From the NCBI GenBank assembly GCA_947568835.1, contig OX387604.1, positions 12,677,076 to 12,741,075 on the forward strand: a stretch of DNA of 64,000 bases, written 5' to 3'. Position 1 is the first letter of the stretch, and every line of letters starts with the position of its first letter. The notes under the pieces were generated by a model. The model was given only the letters and a program-made list of their open reading frames with translations, ran no database searches and was not told the origin of the DNA. The position numbers and the translations under genes are program-made. This DNA comes from Protonemura montana. Taxonomy: Eukaryota; Arthropoda; Insecta; Plecoptera; Nemouridae. Shown here piece by piece: positions 11,973-24,600 of this stretch.

Positions 11973-13495
11973 GTTCAAATGGACCCATTCTAGATTTATT
12001 CGTAACTTATAACACACAATTAACCAACAAGAGGTGTAGGTCATTCTGATTAGGTACAAAAACTACTTAAGTTAGTTAGTTACCAGCGTAACTAGTAAAA
12101 TGTGTACATTTTATTTATTTGGTGATCAATGCAAAATTTAACTCTTCCATTACGATATGTACCTCAAATTAACTAGAGGTGAGGAAATTATCAGTAGGTA
12201 TACCTTTGTGAAATTTACTTGTATATTTTGCAGTTACATAAAGAAAGTAGGAAAATAATGTAAATCATTTTATGTTAATCATCATGTTAACCTACCTTTT
12301 GATGTGTTAGGTTCTAGACAATTTTAAATCAGCAAATTTAACAGAACATTTGAGATCCATTACAAATGTTACGTATCTACATGAACGTCTGCCAACTCGA
12401 GTTAATTTTATTCAAGAGTAGCATGAGTTTCTGCATGCCATGCACAATTAAGCATAATCATGACTCTCCCAGATATGGACTTTTATATAAATAGAAACAT
12501 CAGTATTCGTTTCGTGTACCGATTTTCATTACTATTGTCTGAATAGTGAATGTTCTTATCAAAGAACGTTTCATCTTTGACAAAATGTCAAGAAAATAAA
12601 AATCATATACACGACTCTTACTTCAGAAATGTGACTGTAGAACTCAAGAATTCCAACTCAAGAATTCAAAAATTCCGATATCTGCATTCCAAATAGATTA
12701 CAAGTCTCATTGCAAATGGTATTCTCACCGTTCCCCATAATAGTCTCCGTCTGTTCGTCCCAAGGCATGGGAATATTGAATAATGTTGATATTTTATTAA
12801 TACATATCAATAGAACACAGGGTTGTAGTGCATGGATGGACTGTACAGCCCCATAGCGAAAATGAAACGAGTCCTGTGTTCTTTCGGAACTCAGCAAGGC
12901 AACTTCAAGCTTTGACTTTATCTGAACTTGGGGCCATGCCCCTACGACGCCATTTACTAGGTAACCCCTCAAACCGACTGCTGCGTATGCAAAGACATTC
13001 AGGATCAGGACAACCCACACAAAACGAACCTATTCGAGCTAAGAAAATGTCTTTTTATACGACATTACACGACAGTAGGTATACCTCAAAATCCAGAAAA
13101 TAAGATCAAAAAGAAAGATCGTTCCACTTTAAATACCGTATTTTAGGCATTAGTTATAAAAACCAAATTATTGGGTTCTATGTGTTATAAATATTATTTA
13201 CTACCATAGAATGTTTATGAATATACATTGTGCCAATTTTAAGAGTTTTGAAAAATTAATCGTTCTAAGTTCATAAATATGTATGATTGTTTTCTGTTTT
13301 CAAACAGATTACCTACCTAGATATAAAGTAAGATAAAATGTATCTGTGGGTCCATCATGTTGCATGCTACAGGAGCGTCTAAATGTGGTGGCATTTTCAA
13401 TGTAAGAACAGTTTTGTTAACCAATTAGCACAATAAAACAATACCGTCGTTATGATTTTGTTTCAAACCAATTCCTCGCCAGCCAAACATGTACA
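11973..13495. other. AT-rich intergenic stretch, no gene seen
   Basis: No coding, RNA or mobile-element signal was recognised. Short ORFs near 12.7-13.1 kb lie on both strands and have no protein-like features. Confidence 0.4.
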
Positions 13496-13500
13496 AGCAA

Positions 13501-13735
13501 GATTGATTGATGTGTGGGGTTAATCGACACATTGTGGCAATGGTCTAATGTGGTTGATGAATGAGTGGGTGACGGTGAGCATTTAGAAGGGAATAGGGGA
13601 AATCTGTGCTGACACTTCCTACTCCTGTTGAAGAGCTCCAGATGGGCTATCTGCTGAACGCCTCTTCCGAAGGACGTTATAATTCGAACAGGACTGTTTC
13701 TCATCGAGAGGTCGATAAGTATGGTTTGAGACGTT
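13501..13735 (+). repeat. Dispersed repeat family A, copy 1
   Basis: This copy starts GATTGATTGATGTGTGGGG and includes a GGTCTAATG block, a TGATGAATGAGTGG block and an end near GAGAGGTCGATAAG. The same ordered blocks occur at 14561-14830 (+) and 31257-31499 (-). It is diverged from the other two. No ORF or terminal inverted repeat was seen, so a non-autonomous retroposon is the likeliest class. Confidence 0.6.
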
Positions 13736-13837
13736 GTCGTGCTAAACTTACTCTTAAACTCTTCAGATCAGAACTGGCCATGAGCGGACACCTAACCAAT
13801 ACCAGATCCAGCTCAGAGTTGCGTTACTTAAATTAGT

Positions 13838-13935
13838 GTTCCACAAAGTGTGGGACCCTAGGGGGTACGCGAAGCGTTTAGTGGGGGTACGCGAAGCACT
13901 TTTCTGCAGAGCTTCACATAATTACTGATACATTT
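13838..13935 (+). repeat. Dispersed repeat family B, copy 1
   Basis: This segment contains GGGGGTACGCGAAGC twice, then CTTTTCTGCAGAGCTTCACATAA and CATTTCAGAAATATTTTT. It matches 51127-51228 over about 100 bases in the same order and strand. The class is unknown. Confidence 0.6.
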
Positions 13936-14560
13936 CAGAAATATTTTTGTGAATTGTAAGCATGGACAACCCCATGAATTGAATTTCTAATTTTATATGC
14001 ATTTTTGTCACCTGAAGGCTAAAACTAACTGCTAAAATTTGCTCAGCTTTCCAATGGCTCAAGTTCAGACTGCTGCTGTGCATGAGAAGTGCGAGATAAA
14101 ATATGGAACATTTTGTTTTTATCTGCTCTTGGCCTACCCTGTTTATTTACCTACAGTTTTTAACTTTCAAATTTGGTTTAGTTTAAATTTTTTGAGTTGA
14201 TTTAACACATGAGATTATGTTTTGTCAAGGGGTACTCGGTGTTACAAAATTATAGAAGAGGTACACAGATGTCGAAAGTTTGGGAAACACCGACTAAAAT
14301 TATCTCACAAGAACTGCTGTTTCCAGCACGCCAAAGCGATGGTCCCTTTTAGAGGGTTCTTAGAAGCAAATTCATCCGACACCAAGTCTACCTGTCACCT
14401 TTCATCTTCTCTATAACACGTGCCATTTATACAACCCAAAACTACTAGAAAACTTTGTTCTGATAAGTAGCACAATTAAGTGCACTTGTCAACTTAACTG
14501 TAAAATATAACCTGAACCATGTTATAAAGGTCAAACCAGCAGAGTTGGTCACCACGGAAT

Positions 14561-14830
14561 CAATTGATGATTGGTGGGGTTTAACAAAAGCACTGTTTTG
14601 ACAACGGGCCATGTGGTACTGGTCTAATGGCGTCGGTGAATGAGTGGATGATGATGAACCTAACCTAGCCTAGGAGAGCGAACGGGAAGCCTGGTTTCGG
14701 TAAGTGGTAATTCCTGTCGAGGAGCACCAAGGGGACCTTGAGGGCTTATCGTCCTTTCCGAAGGTCGGTAAAATGCGAACAACAGGATTCCTCTACAAAC
14801 CCGTTGTCGAGAGGTTGATAGGCAAGGGGA
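14561..14830 (+). repeat. Dispersed repeat family A, copy 2
   Basis: This copy shares with the copy at 31257-31499 the order CAATTGATGATT, GTTTAAC, CACTGTTTTGACA, ACTGGTCTAATGGCGTCGG, GAACCTAACCTA and a closing GAGAGGTTGATA. Similarity is high enough that the two must be the same family. Confidence 0.65.
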
Positions 14831-15195
14831 ATGAAGTTACTGTACTAACTTTCATTCCTTCAACCTCTCTCACGAACATAACTGTTCTTGTGTATGATGG
14901 TCACTCATTCAATATCTGACCCAGTGCAGTATTGCTTACCTTAGGTAACCCATGAGAACCGGTGTTTCCAATACGCAAAACCGTTTGGTCACTTCAGAAT
15001 ATATTGTTATATAAAAGCGACTGCATTAAAAATATATATATATTACCTTTTGATTTCATGGTTGTTATTAACTAACAGTAACTGTGTCAGCCAGTCATAA
15101 AAGTTACGATATAGAATGTTAAGGTACGGAGACAGCGGGCAGACAGCAAAGAAGAGTATCGAGTGAAGTATGAAGAAGGTGATTTTAGTAGTGAG

Positions 15196-15860
15196 CAGAG
15201 ATGGACAAGATACTAAAAAAAGTATCTGAGATACAAGATGCATTCAAAAAAGAATGTGGGATACAGATCAAAGATACTTTTTAATAAAAATAAATTTGCA
15301 TTTGTTGAGTTGATCGGCTAGGGGAAGGGAAAAGTGCGCTCTCATCAAGGAGCGCACTTTTCTTGACATCTGCACCTTCTTCAATAGCGTTAGAAATTTC
15401 ATCAATGCCTGCCATTTTTAAAGAGTTACAATTTATAGCGGTACTATATAAACTAAGCAAATTAGCACTGAACCAGCAAAGCAATTATGAGACTGTCTCA
15501 GGTACTGGTGTGGTACCTTCCAAGTCAAAGCTCAACTGGAAACTGGATCTTTAAAACAAATATACTAGTTGGATGCTGGAAACAAACATAATTGACAACC
15601 TGTAAATGTTTCACATCAACTATCCAATTTCCTTTTCTTGCACTTCCCATCTCCCAACTCCTGCAGTGCACTCCACTGCATTTAGTATTTCCCTTATTGC
15701 AATTTTTGGGGAATTGCCCAAAAATACTTGTAAGTATCTTGTGTACAATGAAGATACCAAAATAATTTAATAAGGTATCTGCGATACAATATCAAGATAA
15801 CTCCCAAAAAAAGTATCTCGGATGCATAAACCAAGATACTATCAGCCGTGACCATCCCTG
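15196..15860. mobile_element. Non-autonomous hAT-like element 1
   Basis: The ends are CAGAGATGG and CCATCCCTG, short hAT-type terminal inverted repeats. They are flanked by 8-bp near-repeats GTAGTGAG (15188-15195) and GTTGCGAG (15861-15868), matching at 6 of 8 positions. Subterminal regions are full of AAGATAC/GTATCT motifs in both orientations, as is common in hAT elements. There is no transposase ORF. A 12-bp hairpin (AAAGTGCGCTC / GAGCGCACTTT) lies near 15331-15361. Confidence 0.65.
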
Positions 15861-16127
15861 GTTGCGAGGCTCGATGTCTTTGAAATGTCATAATACGTAA
15901 CAGCACCAGGAAAATTCAAAGAGCAGTAAGTGTGAGAGGATAACCGTTGGTGGTGGAAGATTGAAGCAGAACACAAAAAATAAAACATGGGAAAAACACA
16001 CCAACCCATTAGGGATTGTGCTCAAGAGAAAGTTTTTTTTTAGAAATTTAGAAAAATTACTTGTTTATTTACAGTCAGCACTAATAACATATATTAACTA
16101 ATGTATTAATATATAACTAATAAGTAC

Positions 16128-17057
16128 CAGTAGCAGCTCGTGAGGAGGGTCTGCAATAAATGTGGTAATACATATGAGAGAAGGGGAGCTCCTCCCAATC
16201 TGTATGCATTTTGGCACACATAAAAAAAGCAACGTAGCCATCACTTCACCACGCAGTTTAAGTTGCGTTCGGTTCATTTTTTTGTAGCTCAGGATACTAA
16301 GCAAAGGGTCTTAATCTTAGGTTTCTAACCAACCTTTACAAATAAATAATTACTACTCAAAATGGTTGAGTGGTGGTTTTCAGAGCCATGGTTTAATGTT
16401 ATGATGTGTTTTTCGGATATGCTCTGCATTGAAGAGGTTTGCGGCCCTTGAAAGGGTCTCACGTCTCGACGAGGGACGGCTTCATCTTAAGGAGAATGAT
16501 GTCGTTTATGTTTTGTCATGAAAATTCCAGGGTCTCCTCCCACTGGTGATCATTTTGTAGTACATTGCCTCAGCTTTATAGGTGAGCTAGCTCATAGCTT
16601 TTTAGATTTTCATAGATTTTGTAAATATATAATATAAATATATAAAATATGTAAATATATTGTAAATTTTGTAAATATCCCAAACTTATTTATTAGTCAT
16701 TGAGGTAAGCATTAATAAAGATTAACAGAGCATAAAGGCAGCCTCAAATGCAAATAATGTGCAAGAAATAACGGAGTGAAATTTCCTTGCACTCGAAACG
16801 AAGGTGACTCGGGTCGCCTTCGTTCCACTTGTATGATTCCTCCAGGTAAAGTAGTCATTTGGCAGCCATTTTTTGCACAGACTCTTTAACGTTATGGGAG
16901 TTCGCTTTTACATAAAATAATTTTACTCTATAGACAATTTATTAATTTACTGAGAAGGGCAGTATTACTTATCAAACAAATATATTACAATACACAAGAC
17001 AGTAAAAATGTTAAAAGGATCTGCAGCACAGCAGACTTTCCTCACAAGCCACCCCTG
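16128..17057. mobile_element. Non-autonomous hAT-like element 2
   Basis: The left end CAGTAGCAGCTCGTGAGGA pairs with the right end, whose reverse complement reads CAGGGGTGGCTTGTGAGGA, and both continue into AGTCTGC-type sequence. The flanks ATAAGTAC (16120-16127) and ATAAATAC (17058-17065) match at 7 of 8 positions, a hAT-style 8-bp target duplication. No transposase ORF is present. Confidence 0.7.
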
Positions 17058-17444
17058 ATAAATACTAAAAACATTCAGAAATTAATGATTATATCATGGG
17101 GATAGATAATAACTATGTAATCCTAATTTTATAAATAAGCGTTAGGTATTAAGGTGGGAGGCAGTGGCTTCCTATTTTTTTCTTGGAAGATCCAAGGAAG
17201 AAAACACTCTTTCTTACTTCATATATATATATATTTTTTTTCTAGCACTCGGTGTATTCTGTAAAGGGATCAGATCGACCGAGTCGGTCGTTCTGCGCCA
17301 ATGGAAAAGAAACCAAAAAATCTGACACGCTGTTGCCCCTAGTTAAAAAATAAAGATGTCACAAAAACACACCACAGAAATTCCAGAACTATCCCTTATA
17401 AAAGAAAAAAGGCTAGTAGCCTAGATGATCATTTATCACACCCC

Positions 17445-20400
17445 TTAAAAATCGGAGTCGTCTGACCAGTTGTTTTTGCTATTTGTTTGGAATGAACTGT
17501 AGAGTTGATGGTTTTTTCTCTCTTCCTCAGAAACATGAGGGCTGCCCGTCACAAAAACCGCAACCCTAAACACAAACCAGTAACAGTTTTACGATCTGCT
17601 TGGTATCTTCTTGGACTGGCAAAACAAAATACACTTGAGATACATACTTGGAAGGAACTTTCAAATTCTCCACCACTGCCCAGTGGTTGCAAGCAGGGCT
17701 GGCACAGAAATTTCGCAGGTCCTCCAAGGATTTGGCAGTGTATTCAATACCCTCCTTTTGGTATTGTTCCTCGGTCAAAAGTCTTCTTGGAGCTGAAGAT
17801 AGGACTTGATGTCTCCTGAATTTTCACTCAAGTTACTTTCCAATCTTGGTGCCAGTGGGAACTTAAGAAATGTTACCTATATAATGTATTGCTTGTACTT
17901 GCATTTATTTCCAAACTACATCCATTTTGTATGGATTTGGCAAAATTGCATGTTGCTAGGGCTATGTATAGTGAGCAAAATAAGATATATCAAAACTATT
18001 GCCATGGACAATTAACAGAATATTGAATAGTAAGACTTAAGCGCTATGACTTGAGTATCATTGTTGGTCTACCCAAGAAAGGTTAAGCACCTTCATGATA
18101 TGGTGTATCTTAATATAAAGAGCCTATTTCTCCCTTCTTTGTTTTGCACCTTCTTTGCCAATCAATGTTAAAATACAAAAACATAACTGCATATAAAAAT
18201 ATATATATAATCCAAGTACTTATAATATAATTATTAGAAACCCTTACCAAAAAGTTGACAAACGCCGTAAAAAGCCCCGAGGGAAATTGACGTATATTAA
18301 AAAGAGGGTGATGATGACGATAACAGCATCCTGGAATTCACTGCTGAGATACATTAAGTACAGAGATAAGATCTGAAATCAAAGTTGACAAGAATAAAGT
18401 AAGCAGTCTGTTGTCACAATATCTAATCTTATAAAGCAGAACGCTACCAGTCACCCCTTTTGACCGTCAGCCAGCTGACCACCAACCCATCATCGAGGTC
18501 CATGACTGGTTTTTTTTTCCATAAATTTAATTGCAAGATACTTTTCTAGCATCACCTCAAGACCCCTCAGGCTCATTGTAAAATGCAAACAATTTACCAG
18601 GTCTCTTTACGTGGATGACTCAATTTCTCTACTCATGCCAACCAAATGTTCTAATATTTCAAAATGCTCTTAATTCTCAAGGTTGCACCCTGGGTGTTAC
18701 TTTGCAGCTTGAGCAGTTGCAATCAAACCCAATCTTATCCAAAATCCCAAATGGTTCCCTTGTACAAAAAAAGTCACTCTATGAATTTAAAAATCAATGT
18801 AAGATGCAGCACGATCAGTGCAGCTTGTGTTTGTCACAGCTCACTAATTTCAGATCAATTTGGCTGTGGAAGAGCCTCGTTGGCTCTATAAGTTAAGAAA
18901 TTGAAACATCCATGCACAGGGGCCCAAAAAATGCACTGCGTTTTGCAGCGAGAAAAACCAAACATGAACAGCGGCGAAGGGCTGGGGGTCCATTGGGTGA
19001 TGGTAGAAAAGGGATGGTAGGAAGTGTTAGGCGTGAAGGGAATGTACAAAGTGACCTATACCTAGAACTGAGAATTTGAAAATGAATATTACCTGCATTG
19101 ACCACTGGATGAGGTTTCTCGTCCGAGGATTTCGCACAGGCCCCATTCGATAGCAGATAGCAATACTGATCAGACTCGTTACTGCCATATATGTCACCAA
19201 CGCAGACCATTGGTAAGCTACAATAAGACGAATATTTCCCCAGAGCATTTGCATAATTCGAACTCCAACGAACCATCCTGCTGCTAAAAAACCATAGAAC
19301 ATCACCGGTCCCTAAAAGGGAAAAATTATAATTTAAGGATCTGGAAAAGTGGCGACTCTTTTTGTAGCTATATCCTTTTTACTTACCTGAGGGAGAGTGA
19401 CTAGGCGGTTTGCAAAGTACACTAGTAATAAAATTGAGGCACAAATACCCAAAATAATTCCACATAAATAGTAGAAAAGAGTATTTTGACTAAGTTTCGG
19501 TGCCATTAGGTATAAAAAAATTCCTGATATCAATAGAGCAGGTTTCCAAAAGTCAATTTCTGCAAAAGATTTCAGTGCATTTAAATTCAGTTGATGCTAT
19601 TAAAATCGTATTATAATTTGAACTATACCATGCTATTTATTCTTACGTTGCAAGGACAAAAATATCCCATATCGCAGGTTTGTGCCACGAATGCCTACAC
19701 AGCTACCTCCATCTGGATTAGCTCTAATTATTCTATCCTTCCAAGAAAACAGGCGCAAACTCCAGAATATATTCTGTTCTTCATAGGCAGTCACCACTTC
19801 TTGCGGGGTCAATCCATCGTAGCGATCATACTCTTCTGGTTCCAAGCTTATCACCATCTAAGAGGGAACAAGCATCACAATTAATCATTCAAAGGTAAAG
19901 CTGTCTGCATGAAAAAAAAATTCTATGAATAACCTTATATGTGATGACAGTAACTGCCACTATTGCCACGAGATTATAAAAAACATTTCACGTTATACAC
20001 TAACTGTGCACTCAGCGCATTCAGGGATGCAACTGTTCAATGATACCAAATTTTATCTTATTTTTTTACACAGATCTTTTAGTGGTGCTTGAAATAGAAA
20101 ATTCAAAGAAACTAACATAGCTAAGCTAGGCACCAACACAGTTCAATGCCATAGATACAGAACTTCATAGATTACAAAACCCCTCATGAATATTGTGGGG
20201 TACCAGTACTGGCTCAAACCATACAGCGCCTAAATTCGTTAAGGGAATTAGAACAAGTAACTTACAGAAACAGAAACCCACATATTAAACCAATGCTTTG
20301 GAACACCTTCAAAGCAGTAAATTTGTAGGACAGGTTCTTTCCATCCTGGCTTAATTTCTTGACTCTTAATTATTTCAGTTGGTAGTGTCATATAAACAAG

Positions 20401-21353
20401 TGCATATTTTTCTGAAAATAAAACAGACCATTATGTTATAAAACATTTATCTTTTCCTTACTGATGGCACCTACCTACCTAATCTAAGCTCAGAGGCAGA
20501 TTGGCCCAAACGTTCTGTACCGACCAACGGGCCCCTGCCAAATTTTAATTCTAGCGCCCGCTAGAAATTTAATAAATACACTCTAATACATTTTTTTGTT
20601 ATAATTTGTTTAGTCAATCATCAATAGCAAAAGTATGCAGATAATAGACAGTTTTAGCCCTAGTTGCTGACAGACAAAGCCAAAAAGACTGAGCGCAATA
20701 AATCGGGCTCTGCAGATTTATGTTGCCTGGCAAGTGTTCTTAACTTTTTGGACTAACACATTCCAAATATAGGCCCTTACAACTAGAATGTATTTGTCAG
20801 CAGCCAATAAACAAATAAACAAAATGCTATGCTAGTAGCATAGCTACTAGGTAAGGGATAGACGAGAAAAATACTACCAATAGGTGGGTAACTACTCATC
20901 AACTGTACAAACCTTATCTATCACTCCACATCAACAGAAATGAGATTTTTATTTAATAGCAACAGCATATAAGAAAGATAAAATCTTCTACGATAAGTCA
21001 CTAGGGAAAACCTTGAGAATTCACATATAGTTCCTAATAAGAATAATACGACTCCAAATATTAGAGAAAGGAACCCTATCTTGGAACTATGTTGCCACTC
21101 TGGTTAAATGGATACTTACAAGAAACTGACATCGTGTAATAAATTAAATTGTGCACAACCAAAATGTACTACGAAAACCAATGCTCGACTAGTGTTTAGA
21201 GGTTAGAGTCTTTTTAAAGAACGCTACCAACCAAGTATATGTTTTACCTGTATCAATTTCTTTGGAATTGTCGTTAATTGCAAAGGCAAATCCCAAGCTT
21301 ACCATACTAAAGAATAAAATAATTTTGTAACGGGTGTAAATAATTGTCTCCAT
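17445..21353 (-). CDS. NEMP: Nuclear envelope integral membrane protein (NEMP/TMEM194)
   Basis: Eight coding exons join in phase to 422 residues: 21353-21248, 20411-20266, 19857-19647, 19559-19387, 19311-19093, 18372-18248, 17815-17648 and 17565-17445. Human NEMP1 is about 444 residues. Exon 1 gives a signal peptide (IILFFSMVSLGFAFA). Exons 2-3 form the lumenal domain with conserved-type cysteines (LQIYCFEG, SCVGIRG). Exons 4-6 carry the multi-helix membrane core (FYYLCGIILGICAS, FYGFLAAGWFVGVR, ICYRMGP). Exon 7 has the hallmark nucleoplasmic motif LLTEEQYQKEG followed by LRNFCASPACNHW, close to human NEMP1. Exon 8 ends in an acidic tail (NNWSDDSDF). NEMP proteins sit in the inner nuclear envelope and support its stiffness and fertility in animals; the same role here is by homology. 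No damage to the frame was seen. Confidence 0.95.
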
Positions 21354-23680
21354 GCTTGGTCAACTAATTTCAAAAATGTTCAACATGACGAACAAACCCG
21401 TTTTTGTAGGTCAGAGCAGAGTCGCAATCTCGCGGCCACTGAAGAAAGCTGTTGACTTGTTAGTGTAAACATGGGTTTTGTTTTTGAATGACGCGGTAAT
21501 CAGCTGTAATGAAAGAGAGCTTGATTAACTTAACAAGAAAGAAAGAAATCTTATGGTGAACAGTTCCATTATGGTTCCATCTATTATTATACACGGTATT
21601 CGTTGTAAGTGAAGGCGATTTCTAGATTAAATCAGTCGTACGAAAATGTGATGCACCATCATGACCCGTAGAAAGATATCTTGGATAGGTATAGTGTATG
21701 TCATCTATGTATCTTCTATATCTTATATATTAATTAATTATTTTCAACAGAATTGGTTGAGTATAAATTGCGGTAGGTATATGAGAACTAGTCGATTCAT
21801 GTCATATTGAGGTTTAATGAATGGGTTACCTACCCAGCTTTTGATCAGGTTTCAGCATCACATTAATAAGGAAACAAGACTTCGCTGTAAAGCTCAGATA
21901 CTTTTTAATAACGATTTGTTTTTATTCATACAACGAATTTTCTAATTGGTAATTGTTTTCATGTATTATGTATTTTGTGCATGTATGTATTTCGTACTTT
22001 GTATTTAGTATTTTTATTATGTACCTATGTATCTTTGACCAACCCAATGTTACTCTGGTAACCAATTTGGAAATAAACAATATGAATCGATTATCTCGTT
22101 TGACCTCCGGATTGGTTACCTAATGGATAAGGGATAAAAGTAAAGCTGTCCTTAAATATTTAATGAATCGATTGAATCGATATTGATAATGAATCGAGCT
22201 GCATTCTCCTTGATGAGTGTGGTAAAATCGTTTATTGTGCTAGCCCCAAAACAAAGCATTTTGTGTTTGTATGTTTTGCGTATTTACACTTTACAGGCCA
22301 AACGGTAGCTCCGATTTTGATACCTGTTCTTATTTGCAACTTAGGCGCCAATGCATATTTCAAAAAATGTTTTGTTTTCAAACAGTTCATATGTACAAAT
22401 AATTGTAGAAATTCCACAAATTATTTTCAGCTTTAGAGCCATAAGCTTAATGAAACTTTCTAAATTTATAGAGCACTAGTAATGGTACAGAAATGAACCA
22501 TCAAGCATGCTGTAAATTCCATACATTTGTCATGATGTATCAAAACACACCGTGCTTAGATCAATTGACTTGGTGGCATATTTTGTAGTTTGTATTGGCT
22601 AGTGATATTTGATAATCGAGAATTTCATTTGGTGGATATCTATTGAATCATAAGTATGTAACTTACATTCCCTTGTATCCTTTATGCAGTTATTTGCTTG
22701 GAAACACATTACTTACACGTAATTTAATACACGTACATTTAATGACAATAAAATATATCTATCTATCTATCTTTAAAATCTGAAGATTTGAAAACCCCCA
22801 CTGAATTTAATGAACTTAATGTTCTATAACTAAATTTTGTACTATAATTTTCTCTGATTTAGAGTGTGTGAGCTGTGATGTCGACTGGTAACCCTAAGCC
22901 GCAGGATTTACAAGCAGTAGGTTAGAATCAATGTGACGTTAGGTTCATCTTGTATCTTACCTGCACACACTTGGCTACAATGTTACCTTAAACGTGATAA
23001 TATCAGAGATAGATTTGAATTACGATAGAAATTTATTATTTTCTTCTCTTCAAAAGCAAATGAGGGAATTACATCATCACTTGAAAAGTAAATATAAATA
23101 TGAACTGTGGAAGCATGGAGATTCTAGCAGACGAGATTATTTAATATTGCTATGAGATGAAATAACTATGAGGTGAAATGGGACTTAATCCAATGGACTT
23201 CTGGTATGTAGGTACTAAGTATGCCATCAGTCAGTTTAATGATATGATCATTTTAGCCCAAGCTCAAGTCAACTACTGTACCAACTCTGCACCTTTCCGT
23301 CAAGTCACCGTTACGCATTTCGGAGTCCACATCTTCATCATCACATCGTGCAGTGCAACAAGAACGTAGAACAGCAAAGAAGGGCATTGACACACTACTA
23401 CTACATACCGACGAACCAATTATTCTCGAGACCATCACTCCTGAGACCAAAGAACCCAGACAATTATTATCTGATGAAGTTTTTTTATTTTTTATCAGGT
23501 AATTTATTCACAATACCTAATATGTAATTAGTTTGTATAAATGTTGTCTATTATGTATCTAACATTGTGGTATGCATTATTGTTTAATTATATAAAATTA
23601 TTTAAAATACATTTACATTTATTGGGTGCTGAACGAAGGCGACATAAACTTGTTAATAGTATAAAAGGTTTTCTCCAGCA
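21354..23680. other. Intergenic region upstream of NEMP
   Basis: No gene was recognised. At 22741-22775 an AATAAAATAT motif followed by a TATC microsatellite resembles the 3' tail of a LINE (CR1/jockey-like), but no coding remnant was seen in front of it. The segment just above 21353 should contain the NEMP promoter; no TATA box is obvious. Confidence 0.4.
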
Positions 23681-23689
23681 GAAATCCAT

Positions 23690-24600
23690 GCTAGGCTTCC
23701 TTGAATGCGTCGCGGGAAATCGCTGTTTTCACTGCCTCCGGTAGCTTATTGTACATTTTCCTTCCTGCATGGAAAGGGTCTCTTGTCGTTATTTGTAGAC
23801 TATGCCGATCGTGACTCAGATTTTTGGTATTTCTCGTGTTCCTTCCTTGAAGTTGTGGATATAACCCATCGTAAAAATGCACAACTTGTATAAGGAGAGG
23901 CAAGGAAGTGGTAGAATCGTAGAATTTTTAGTTTCCTAAATAGTTTTCTGCAGGATTCTCTCGAGTGGCTCTTACACATGTGGCGGGTTATTTCAATTTA
24001 TTAGTCGTATGATCATTTACATTAATATTGACATTTTATTTATTTAAGTTTCTATTAAAATTGTACTATTGAGTAACAGTGGTTCGGTAATATCAAATAA
24101 TTGTAATAATATAATTATAATAATAATAGGATATAATATGATGTTAAGAATAATAATAATAATATAATGCTATGTCAAGGTTAAAAACATTACAAAAATT
24201 AACACAGAACTATAACTAGAGCAATTTACAGAACTCGTTAACTGAGTAAAAACATTCCTCAGTCAGGTTCTTTCTTTCTTTCTTTCTTTTGTGTGATGAA
24301 GGCACGTTTCGAGTGGGGTGCAGTCAAAGAGTTATGCCATAAGCTAGTAAGCTTTCTACTTAAGGCAAAGTAGACCAGGCGAACAATAGTTGGCAAGCAT
24401 TGCCTAGCTAAAGTCTGCATGAGAATTCTGACACTTTTTATTTTCTTAGTTAGTTCCTTGATGTGGATTTTCCAGTTTAGTTGGTGATCTACTGTAATGC
24501 CAAGGTATTGCATGCTAAGTGCTAGTATTCTGTTAGCAGTTGGCAGGCGGCGACGTCCTTTGGGATGGGTTTAGCCCATCTTCTAGTCGTCTGGTCCATC
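23690..24600 (-). mobile_element. Decayed LINE (non-LTR retrotransposon) fragment
   Basis: On the minus strand, 24513-24259 encodes a reverse-transcriptase C-terminal segment (QYLGITVDHQLNWKIHI ... LPTIVRLVYFAL). Further along, 23903-23691 encodes the typical post-RT tail (RHSLQITTRDPF, GRKMYNKLPEAVK). The two pieces are in family order but in different frames, with stops between them. Upstream protein sequence is missing, so this is a 5'-truncated, inactive copy. The type of ending fits jockey/CR1-like insect LINEs. A TTTC microsatellite sits at 24270-24290. Confidence 0.75.
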
